Positions 6,812 to 13,317 of a stretch of DNA of 13,727 bases are shown one piece after another. The position numbers were made by a program, and so were the translations under genes. Source of the stretch: Bdellovibrionaceae bacterium UBA2466. GTDB taxonomy: Bacteria; Bdellovibrionota; FAC87; UBA2466. The notes beneath the pieces were generated by a model. That model had not been told where the DNA came from. It saw nothing but the letters and a program-made list of their open reading frames with translations, and did not search any database. Positions within the stretch are counted from its first letter, which is position 1, and the number at the start of each line of letters is the position of its first letter. The stretch lies in assembly GCA_002342225.1 (NCBI GenBank), contig DDPO01000049.1, forward strand, positions 1 to 13,727, given 5' to 3'.

Positions 6812-7345
6812 CTAAAAGTAGAGTAAAGCCCCTAGCCCTGCATAGGTTCCATTGGCTAGAGTTGGCAACTTGAAGAGAGCTTGGATTTCGGCATAGATCG
6901 CAACACCTGTGGGGTGTAAATATTGAATTCCCAGAGCAGGATAAAGCAACCATATATTGAAACCCTCTTGATAATTATTTCCTGAAAGAAATTTGTTTTT
7001 TAATAGACTGGGTCCAACATTCGTCTCTGAGGTTCCATCCGTCCACCAACGAGCTAACCCTGCAGCCAAGTAAGGACTAAAACGTTCACCTAACAAGAAG
7101 TATCGCCCCTTGATCACGAAGGTAGAATAATCAAGCCCCGTGCCCAAGCCTCCACCGATTGAGAGCTCTTCCGTTACATTTATATCGAGTTCTACACCCA
7201 GTACTGAGAAGGGTCCTGCAGCAGCGACTCCTAAACCTACTCTTTTTTTCATTTTTAGCTCTTCGAGTCCACTTTCGGCATGGACAGGAAATGCGAGGCT
7301 CATGAAAATTAGGGAAATTAAACCCACCCGAAATCTACACTTCAT
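6812..7345 (-). CDS. Small outer-membrane beta-barrel-like protein
   Basis: This 177-residue protein has a signal peptide (1-23, cleavage after VHA). The mature part is made of alternating strands rich in Gly and aromatic residues (VLGVELDINV, LSIGGGLGTG, FVIKGRYFLLG, FSPYLAAGLARWW, VAIYAEIQALFKL) and ends in Phe, as outer-membrane barrels do for recognition by BamA. The size fits an eight-stranded barrel of the OmpX/OmpW type, though I cannot name a family. AAGGAAG precedes the ATG. It lies 17 bases after the MCE gene and 7 before the kinase gene, so it is in the same transcript. It could be the outer-membrane end of the MCE lipid route, taking the place of MlaA, but it shows no resemblance to MlaA. 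Confidence 0.75.
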   Translation of the reverse strand: MKCRFRVGLISLIFMSLAFPVHAESGLEELKMKKRVGLGVAAAGPFSVLGVELDINVTEELSIGGGLGTGLDYSTFVIKGRYFLLGERFSPYLAAGLARWWTDGTSETNVGPSLLKNKFLSGNNYQEGFNIWLLYPALGIQYLHPTGVAIYAEIQALFKLPTLANGTYAGLGALLYF

Positions 7346-7362
7346 AAATCTTCCTTCCCCTA

Positions 7363-8157
7363 CTAAAAAATTCGAGCTCTAATACCTTCTTCTTGAAGAA
7401 ATTGCTTGATCACAGGCTTGTCTATTTGGTGAGCTCTCTCAACAAGCTCGAACACCTGATCATAAAACTTCTGGGTCTCTGGATTTTTAAGACGCAAAGA
7501 AAATTCGTGAATATCACTTGTAACTGCATTTAAGTTATCAAGAAGCGTTACAAGTTTTTTCCGCTCTCTTCCCTTCAGCAAAGTGTTTGCATCTGAAATA
7601 AGTTCTTGCATGCCAGTTAAAAATTCGGTCAAAGTTTTTTCATTGGCATCCATGAAATCCATAATTCTTCCAAAAACACCATACCCCTGCGACAACAACT
7701 GATCGATTCGCGGCGGATCGACTCCTCGAACTGTCGAACCATTTGTCAGAATGGGAGCGGAAGAGGTGCCCGGACTAATCTCGATGTATTTCTCACCTAT
7801 AATTCCAGCCATGTTGACATAAAACCTAGAATCCTGACGAACAGATGGGAGGGCTTTAGTTGATACATCAATTGTTAATTTCAAACTTGTTCGCTCTTGT
7901 GAAGTTTCAGCGGATTGAGAAACTTCAGGGAGAAATTCAATTGTAGAAACTTTTCCTACTTTGACACCAGCGACACGGACAGGAGAGCCGATTTCTATTC
8001 CTCCTGCAAAATTATAGAGAACGTAGAAGCGAGAATGACTTTGAAGAGGACCTATGGCGCCCATGAGCCAGCCAAAAACAACTAATAAAATAATAACAGT
8101 CAGAAATAAAGCTCCGACCCACAACTCTCTGTGTATGCCTTTAGCCTTTGTTGGCAT
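7363..8157 (-). CDS. MCE-domain lipid-transport protein, MlaD type
   Basis: This 264-residue protein is anchored by one N-terminal membrane segment (13-34). It then has a single MCE domain (about 41-130) with the hallmark GSPVRVAGVKVGKV (57-70) and the closing GEKYIEISPG. Known MCE proteins form hexameric rings that carry phospholipid between the inner-membrane ABC transporter and the periplasm. Residues 150-225 are mostly helical and could form the hydrophobic channel or a collar under the ring, as in MlaD or longer MCE proteins. A variable loop (76-90) interrupts the MCE strands. It is the only MCE protein for the two permeases and two ATPases upstream. The start ATG has only a remote AAAGG, which lies in a small palindrome. 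Confidence 0.9.
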   Translation of the reverse strand: MPTKAKGIHRELWVGALFLTVIILLVVFGWLMGAIGPLQSHSRFYVLYNFAGGIEIGSPVRVAGVKVGKVSTIEFLPEVSQSAETSQERTSLKLTIDVSTKALPSVRQDSRFYVNMAGIIGEKYIEISPGTSSAPILTNGSTVRGVDPPRIDQLLSQGYGVFGRIMDFMDANEKTLTEFLTGMQELISDANTLLKGRERKKLVTLLDNLNAVTSDIHEFSLRLKNPETQKFYDQVFELVERAHQIDKPVIKQFLQEEGIRARIF

Positions 8158-8237
8158 TGAGGTAGCTACCTTTTTGGATAGAATCTTTTAGTGTGTTGAA
8201 TTCAGGAATTGAAAAGCCGACACAGGCCTTTCTTTCA
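8158..8237 (-). promoter_or_regulatory. 80-bp gap before the MCE gene with a palindrome over its ribosome site
   Basis: Genes of this operon otherwise overlap or lie within 20 bases, so this 80-bp gap stands out. It holds the 12-bp palindrome AGGTAGCTACCT (8160-8171), whose first half in the message contains the only AAGG near the MCE start. Folding as a four-base-pair, four-base-loop hairpin would hide it. I see no convincing promoter in the gap. Confidence 0.25.
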
Positions 8238-8939
8238 TTATATCGCGTAGAATAAATAGGTTAAAAGAAAATCAGCAATAATGATTGATAAACTTGCCCT
8301 CACAACAGCTTGTGTCGCAGCCTCACCCACCGCAGCACTGCCTAATTCACAGGAAAATCCTTGGTATGACGCAATAAAGGGAATGATAGTTCCAAACACA
8401 AATGCCTTGATCAAGCACCGCAGCACATCAGGAAATTTTACGAAAAAAAAGACCGTATTGAAATATTCTCCGGAACTGGTTCCAAGTTTCTGAGCTGCTA
8501 ACAAGGCACCACCGCCCAAAGCGACGGCGATTGAGATCATAGTAAGCGAAAGGGCCGCGAACACAGAACCTATCCACCTAGGAATAACCAAATAATCGAA
8601 AGGATCAATAGAAAGTAATTTAAGCGCGTCCAACTGCTCAGTCACTTTCATACTGCCAATTTCAGCAGCGATACCCGCACCGATTCTCGACGTCAAAAGA
8701 AGACAAGTGATAACTGGACCCAGCTCCCGCACCATTAAAACTGCAGAAAAAGCAGGTACTAATGAATCATGTTTCAAAACTAACCGCATGTGAAATGCGA
8801 GTTCCAAAATCATCATGAGTCCGATGAATGCTAGTGAAACTACAATAATAGGAATACTCTGGACACCCAAGACATACATTTGCTCCAGAGTTTCTTCTCT
8901 TCTCCAACGAAACTTCCGATTCTTTAAAAAGTAGTTCAT
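8238..8939 (-). CDS. MlaE-type permease, second of two (shorter)
   Basis: This 233-residue integral membrane protein of the MlaE/YrbE family has about five or six membrane segments. The family core is clear: RELGPVITCLLLTSRIGAGIAAEIGSMKVTEQLDALKLLSIDPFDYLVIPR (71-121, given in parts: RELGPV, GAGIAAEIGSMKVTEQLDAL, IDPFDYLVIPR). It forms the inner-membrane channel of an MCE lipid transporter and couples to the ATPases through its cytoplasmic helix. It starts 3 bases after the first permease with no strong ribosome site, so translation is likely coupled. It differs from the first permease in most positions outside the core and lacks that protein's longer N-terminal amphipathic part, which suggests the two are a heterodimer and not duplicates in turn-over. 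Confidence 0.9.
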   Translation of the reverse strand: MNYFLKNRKFRWRREETLEQMYVLGVQSIPIIVVSLAFIGLMMILELAFHMRLVLKHDSLVPAFSAVLMVRELGPVITCLLLTSRIGAGIAAEIGSMKVTEQLDALKLLSIDPFDYLVIPRWIGSVFAALSLTMISIAVALGGGALLAAQKLGTSSGEYFNTVFFFVKFPDVLRCLIKAFVFGTIIPFIASYQGFSCELGSAAVGEAATQAVVRASLSIIIADFLLTYLFYAI

Positions 8940-8942
8940 TTT

Positions 8943-9719
8943 TTAAAGATACCCCACTCCGAAAAGATCCTGAAAAACGCTAGCAGTCATCGATAAAAGA
9001 AAATCAAAAAGAATGATGAACATTAAATTGGTTACGGCACAACTCTGCACTGCAGCGCCAACCCCCACTGAACCGCCCCTAGCCGAATAGCCTTTATAAC
9101 AGGAGATGACGGCTATCAGAACCCCAAATACAAAACTCTTCACAACACTTAGTACAATACTCCATTCGGTCACAATGCGAGGAATGTTTTCCACATAACT
9201 AAGCGCATTCACACCTATAACTTCGGCAAACATAACACCACCGAAGATGGTTACCATGAGCCCTACTATCAGCAATAAAAAGCTTGAGATCACGACGGCC
9301 CATATTCTCGGCAAAATAATATACTCAATAGGATCGGCCCCCAAGAGCTTGATAGCATTCAGTTGCTCAGTAACCTCCATCGTTCCTAACTCTGCAGAAG
9401 TGTAGGCTCCCACTTTACCAGATAGCAAAAATGCAATAAGGACTGGGCCTACATTTCTTAAAGTGGTAGATGTAGATAAACCTCCCAAAAAAGACTCGGC
9501 TCCGAAATCTTTCAGTTGAATATCAATTTGAAGAGCCATAATTGCACCAACAAAAAGTCCAGCCGTAATCGTCATACCCAGGGACCGAACACCCACTTGA
9601 AAAATTTGCTCGATAACTTCTTTCCAGCGTGTCTTTCCCTTGAAGGTAAGAGATAAACATTGGAGAAACAAAAGTATCATTCCTCCAAAAGACTTCACCC
9701 ATTTGCGACTATTTTCCAA
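8943..9719 (-). CDS. MlaE-type permease, first of two (longer)
   Basis: This 258-residue MlaE/YrbE family permease begins with an amphipathic or interfacial helix (10-30), then has about five membrane segments. The core is LRNVGPVLIAFLLSGKVGAY, AELGTMEVTEQLNAIKLLGA and DPIEYIILPR (87-138). It starts at TTG (9719), with AAGGAG six bases upstream inside the end of the ATPase gene; the genes overlap by 11 bases. In MlaF2E2D6 complexes two identical MlaE subunits sit under the MCE hexamer. Here a second, diverged permease follows 3 bases later, so a mixed pair is likely. The direction of lipid flow cannot be told from sequence. Confidence 0.9.
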   Translation of the reverse strand: MENSRKWVKSFGGMILLFLQCLSLTFKGKTRWKEVIEQIFQVGVRSLGMTITAGLFVGAIMALQIDIQLKDFGAESFLGGLSTSTTLRNVGPVLIAFLLSGKVGAYTSAELGTMEVTEQLNAIKLLGADPIEYIILPRIWAVVISSFLLLIVGLMVTIFGGVMFAEVIGVNALSYVENIPRIVTEWSIVLSVVKSFVFGVLIAVISCYKGYSARGGSVGVGAAVQSCAVTNLMFIILFDFLLSMTASVFQDLFGVGYL

Positions 9720-10449
9720 GGCTTACTCCTTCTCTAAAGTCTATAGCCAACGGAACATTCGATGATTTAAAATTTTTGGGTTCTCCATCGAAAACAATTT
9801 TCCCATGATCGATTAAAATCAACCGGTCAGCACATGCGAGCGCACTTTTGATATCGTGAGACACAACAATTGTTGTTACGTTTAATTCTCGTTTTAGTTT
9901 CTTTAGAAGTTCATTGAGCACTGCAGTTGCTACTGGATCCATTCCAGTAGTGGGTTCATCAAAAAGTAAGTAGTCCGGCGATACTGCTAGGGTCCTAGCG
10001 ATACTGACTTTTTTTTGAGCTACATAACTTAATTGATTGGGGTAACTGTTCAAAAACGAAGTGTCTAAATCAACAGTTCGCATTTGTTCGAACACTCTGG
10101 GCTCAATTAAATTTGGATCTTCGACAAGCCCCCGAGCCCTGAGCCCGAACGCAATATTCTCAAAAACAGTGGCGGAGTCTAAAAGAGCCGGGAACTGAAA
10201 TACCAATCCGCATTTTCTCCTAACCTGAGCTAACAATCTTGGATTTTCAACATCTACTTTCTGACCGCCAACGCTAATACTGCCCTGATCAGAAGCAATG
10301 AGCCCTACGATAAGTTTCAGCAGAACCGATTTCCCAACACCGGACTTTCCTAAAATAAACAAACTTTCACCCGGACGAGCTTCAAATGAAATATCATCAA
10401 GAACCAACCTACTCCCGAAAGATTTTGTGATTTTACTGACAACAATCAT
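9709..10449 (-). CDS. MlaF-type ABC ATPase with degenerate signature motif
   Basis: This 246-residue nucleotide-binding subunit has Walker A GKSGVGKS (34-41), Q-loop Gln85, Walker B LLFDE with catalytic Glu165, D-loop Asp171 and H-loop His198 in VVSHD, all canonical. The signature motif, normally LSGGQ or LSGGM, reads LSYVAQKK (140-147): both glycines are gone. I checked these codons on the minus strand. In ABC dimers the signature of one subunit closes over the Walker A site of the other, so this protein can bring a working catalytic face but not a working signature. The start ATG overlaps the stop of the other ATPase as ATGA, typical of coupled translation and equal dosage. Confidence 0.92.
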   Translation of the reverse strand: MIVVSKITKSFGSRLVLDDISFEARPGESLFILGKSGVGKSVLLKLIVGLIASDQGSISVGGQKVDVENPRLLAQVRRKCGLVFQFPALLDSATVFENIAFGLRARGLVEDPNLIEPRVFEQMRTVDLDTSFLNSYPNQLSYVAQKKVSIARTLAVSPDYLLFDEPTTGMDPVATAVLNELLKKLKRELNVTTIVVSHDIKSALACADRLILIDHGKIVFDGEPKNFKSSNVPLAIDFREGVSLGK

Positions 10450-11243
10450 CGAGCCCCCTTGGTAAGAGGCCCTTCAAGAAGTCCACGAGTAAACTGATGT
10501 ATAACTGGATTGATCGAACCAAGAATTTCGTCTGCGGTTCCTATTTGCAAAATTTTACCCTCGAAGAGGAAGGCTATTTTTGATGCAATTTTCCGAGAAA
10601 TATTGACCGCCAAATCTAAATCACTCGTTGAAATGAGGTTGGTAGTTTTGTTTTCCTTTTGAATCTGAATAATCAATTCAATAATGTTTTTTGAGGTAAT
10701 AGGATCGAGTCCGGCGGTAGGATCATCATAAAAGACGACTTCTGGGCTTAGGGCTAACGCCCTTCCGATACCGACCCTTTTTTGCATGCCTCCACTAACT
10801 TCATGAGGTAGTTTCGATTCATGCCCTTTAAGCTCAACAAGATCCAGCACTTTTTCTGCCTCCGCCAAAGCTTTTTCAAAGCTAAGCCGGTTTAGTTCTT
10901 GAAGGGGAAATATCAAGTTTTCCAAAACTGTTTTGGAGTCAAAAAGACCGCTTCGTTGGAAAGTCATGGCAACTTTCCTCAAAGTAGCTCTCCGCTCCGA
11001 GGAGTTCGCTCTTTTCAACGAAACCCCCTGGATAGTGATATCACCTGCACCGGGCTCTAGAAGACCAGCTAAGAGTTTTAGTAGAGTAGTTTTGCCGCTC
11101 CCGCTAGGACCAATCAAAAACGTTATTTCAGACTTTTTTAAAGCCAAAGTTAACTGATCAATAACTGGGCTTGCCGCGTTAGAGTAGTCAAATGTGACGG
11201 CATCGACTTTTACAACTTCGTTGTCAAGATCAGTATAGGCCAT
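10446..11243 (-). CDS. MlaF-type ABC ATPase with degenerate catalytic residues, first gene of the MCE operon
   Basis: This 265-residue nucleotide-binding subunit has Walker A GPSGSGKT (45-52), Q-loop Gln96 and an intact signature VSGGMQKR (149-156), as in MlaF. Walker B reads VVFYDD, so the catalytic Glu is Asp174; the codon is GAT. The H-loop reads STSD, so the switch His is Ser207 (AGT). Both changes weaken or stop ATP hydrolysis in other ABC proteins. The protein thus keeps the half the second ATPase has lost, and the reverse. The C-terminal 25 residues (INPVIHQFTRGLLEGPL) are like the MlaF tail that meets its partner. The ATG at 11243 overlaps the divergent epimerase frame and has almost no leader after the candidate promoter. 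Confidence 0.92.
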   Translation of the reverse strand: MAYTDLDNEVVKVDAVTFDYSNAASPVIDQLTLALKKSEITFLIGPSGSGKTTLLKLLAGLLEPGAGDITIQGVSLKRANSSERRATLRKVAMTFQRSGLFDSKTVLENLIFPLQELNRLSFEKALAEAEKVLDLVELKGHESKLPHEVSGGMQKRVGIGRALALSPEVVFYDDPTAGLDPITSKNIIELIIQIQKENKTTNLISTSDLDLAVNISRKIASKIAFLFEGKILQIGTADEILGSINPVIHQFTRGLLEGPLTKGAR

Positions 11244-11261
11244 GCTAGAATCATTCTACCA
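11243..11261. promoter_or_regulatory. Palindromic bidirectional extended -10 element
   Basis: The 19 bases TGCTAGAATCATTCTACCA read TG-n-TAGAAT on both strands (plus: 11243-11251; minus: 11261-11253). Each is an extended -10 with five of six matches to TATAAT. Plus-strand transcription would start near 11258, ahead of an ATG at 11269. Minus-strand transcription would start near 11246, leaving a leader of about 3 bases before the ATPase ATG at 11243. TTGTCA at 11221-11226 is a possible plus-strand -35 with a long 19-base spacer; I see no good minus-strand -35, which an extended -10 can dispense with. It could also be an operator. Confidence 0.45.
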
Positions 11262-11268
11262 AATTCTC

Positions 11269-12267
11269 ATGGCAAAAGACTCTCGCAAATTAACTTGGAT
11301 TGTAGGTGAAGGTGGTCTGCTAGGCTCAGCCCTTCGTTCGCAAATTGGAAATCATTCGGAATCCTACTGTCACTGGCACCCTACGATTCCGTTAAGTTGG
11401 AATGAATCCGAAAAAATTCAAATTCAGTTCAAAAGAATCATTTTAGATTTTAAATCCCAGATTTCTACTTTTCCAGAATGGACCATTTTATGGGCCGCCG
11501 GAGCTGGGGTCATCGGTTCATCACCGGATGCTTTAAAAAAAGAGACTGAGACGTTTTCAATTTTCTTAACTGAACTTGAAAACATACTAGGACAGGACTT
11601 AGCTCAAGGTCATTTTTTTCTGGGTAGTTCGGCGGGGGGAATTTGGGGCGGCAGTGAAGAGCTTCCTATTACTGAGGGGTTGCCTCCTTGTCCCATCTCC
11701 GAATATGGAAAACAAAAACTAAACCAAGAAAAACTCTTGATTGAACTGGCTACTTCATACCCCAAATTCAAAACCATGATCGGGCGCATTTCTAACCTCT
11801 ATGGGACTTCTCAGAATCTAGACAAGCCTCAAGGGCTTCTGTCCCAGATTTGTCGTAGCACTCTATTTAGAGTTCCATTAACAGTTTTTGTTCCGCTCGA
11901 AACGGTGAGAGATTATATTTTTAATGAGGACTGTGCCCAACTCATTTATCGGGCTCTCAAACAGCAGTCTAGCACCGAAAATCAATCAATGATTACGACA
12001 AAAATATTCGCATCGGAAGAGCCAACATCGATCAGAATAATACTAAAACATTTGTATCGACTGACCAAAAGAGAACCTATGATTATCTGCCCAAATCAAG
12101 CAATGACCCACCAACAGCCTGCCGAGTTATCATTCATCTCAAAAACTCTAGTAGACTCTTACCGCTGCAAACCGCTTATTGAAGGATTAAAATTAATTTT
12201 AGAATTCCAGGAAAGCCTTCTTCAGCGAGGAGAGCTACCTTACCCAGAGGTCAACCTCAACCGTTAA
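11269..12267 (+). CDS. NAD(P)-dependent epimerase/dehydratase-like protein (extended SDR)
   Basis: Counted from ATG 11269 the protein has 332 residues. It shows a Rossmann strand with GEGGLLG (13-19) for NAD(P), a mid-domain LGSSAGG with Ser120/121, the catalytic Tyr146-x-x-x-Lys150 (EYGKQK), and GRISNLYG, as in sugar-nucleotide epimerases and dehydratases such as RmlD or GalE types. VRDYIFNEDCAQLIYRAL is the usual segment before the substrate domain. The frame opens at ATG 11242, nine residues earlier; neither start has a Shine-Dalgarno. I prefer 11269 because the bidirectional promoter would place the start point near 11258. The substrate is unknown; envelope sugar synthesis is likely from the family. 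The peptidase gene follows 9 bases on. Confidence 0.8.
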   Translation: MAKDSRKLTWIVGEGGLLGSALRSQIGNHSESYCHWHPTIPLSWNESEKIQIQFKRIILDFKSQISTFPEWTILWAAGAGVIGSSPDALKKETETFSIFLTELENILGQDLAQGHFFLGSSAGGIWGGSEELPITEGLPPCPISEYGKQKLNQEKLLIELATSYPKFKTMIGRISNLYGTSQNLDKPQGLLSQICRSTLFRVPLTVFVPLETVRDYIFNEDCAQLIYRALKQQSSTENQSMITTKIFASEEPTSIRIILKHLYRLTKREPMIICPNQAMTHQQPAELSFISKTLVDSYRCKPLIEGLKLILEFQESLLQRGELPYPEVNLNR

Positions 12268-12276
12268 AAGGAAAAC

Positions 12277-13317
12277 ATGATTTCACGAATTGTTCTATCG
12301 ACATTTTTATTGAGTTTCATTCTCTGCACAAAACTCTCTTTTTCAGCGACCCTTCACGAAGAGGTAGAGAGAGATTACCATCCGTCATACGTTCAGCGAG
12401 CTCATGGACAACTCTTTGATCTCCAAAGGGACGACCAAAGAATTCGATACCCCTGGCCAGTCAAATTACTTTCCATTGGTCACACCATGGCAAGCTACCA
12501 GCGCTATGGTGGCCTCGGTGGAGCCTATTTTCATCACGGCCTTGATATTCGAGCAGATGCAGGCAGTGATGTCTTAGCCTCTGTCGGGGGTACCATCATC
12601 AACATAGAAAACTACATGCCTGGAGATCCGGCTTACTGGGAAGTCGCCATTCTTGATAGAGCCGGTTTTATTTGGCAGTACCACCACATCGATAGAGAAT
12701 CGATCCCTCAAGCAATTTTTGATGCTTATAAAAACAAAACACCGATCGAATCCGGCACAAAGTTAGGGAAAGTCTACTATTGGTCCGTTACGACTTTTGG
12801 GGAGAGATTCCATCATATCCATCTCAATATTCTTGGAAAAGATAAAGCCTATCTGAACCCATTTGAATTTTTAGAACTTTTACCAGACTCTACGAAACCC
12901 GAAATAAAGGATTTTTACCTGTTAAAAAACTCAAATCCTCTCCCGGGGAACTCAGTTACAGGCCCAAACTACACTATTGCCGTAGAGGTTAGAGATCTTA
13001 TTTTAAGCGCTGTCTTTGTTGTACCAACCCATGAAATAACGATCTCAATTGATGGAGCTCCTCCTAAACAAGTTTGGAAATTTGACTCTCTTCCCGGGGG
13101 GGCGGACAACGAAGCTTTCGTCAATCAATTTTATGCACCTAGGCTAGCTTGCGGAGACTATAAATGCCGAAAACCAGTCATCGATTTAGGGTTTTCAAAA
13201 ACACTCAGCCAGACTTTTCCATCATCACCGGGAAAACATACTCTCGAACTATGGGTCAGTGATTACAATGGAAACTCTGCGACCCGTTCATTTGATTGGA
13301 TAGTGACCGAAGAGTAA
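12277..13317 (+). CDS. Secreted M23 (LytM-type) peptidase
   Basis: This 346-residue protein has a signal peptide (1-23, cleavage near SFS|AT). The M23 zinc peptidase domain (about 60-205) keeps the ligands and catalytic residues: His86-x-x-x-Asp90 in FHHGLD, a His at 136/137 in QYHHID, and His180-x-His182 in HHIHLNI. Such enzymes cut peptide cross-links in peptidoglycan, and in Gram-negatives they act in the periplasm in growth, division or, in predators, on prey walls. Residues 206-346 form a beta-rich, Ig-like tail with a likely disulfide (LACGDYKCRKP). AAAGGAAA precedes the ATG and the gene lies 9 bases after the epimerase gene. Its last 55 bases overlap the converging asparagine synthase gene. 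Confidence 0.9.
   Translation: MISRIVLSTFLLSFILCTKLSFSATLHEEVERDYHPSYVQRAHGQLFDLQRDDQRIRYPWPVKLLSIGHTMASYQRYGGLGGAYFHHGLDIRADAGSDVLASVGGTIINIENYMPGDPAYWEVAILDRAGFIWQYHHIDRESIPQAIFDAYKNKTPIESGTKLGKVYYWSVTTFGERFHHIHLNILGKDKAYLNPFEFLELLPDSTKPEIKDFYLLKNSNPLPGNSVTGPNYTIAVEVRDLILSAVFVVPTHEITISIDGAPPKQVWKFDSLPGGADNEAFVNQFYAPRLACGDYKCRKPVIDLGFSKTLSQTFPSSPGKHTLELWVSDYNGNSATRSFDWIVTEE

Noticed and set aside
8281..8493. Plus-strand frame of 70 codons in the second permease gene
   Set aside because: It is antisense to conserved MlaE membrane segments, with no ribosome site or family.
11242..11268. ATG 11242 as start of the epimerase-like gene
   Set aside because: Kept only as an alternative: it lies upstream of the candidate plus-strand start point and adds nine residues before a Rossmann fold that already has a normal lead-in from 11269.
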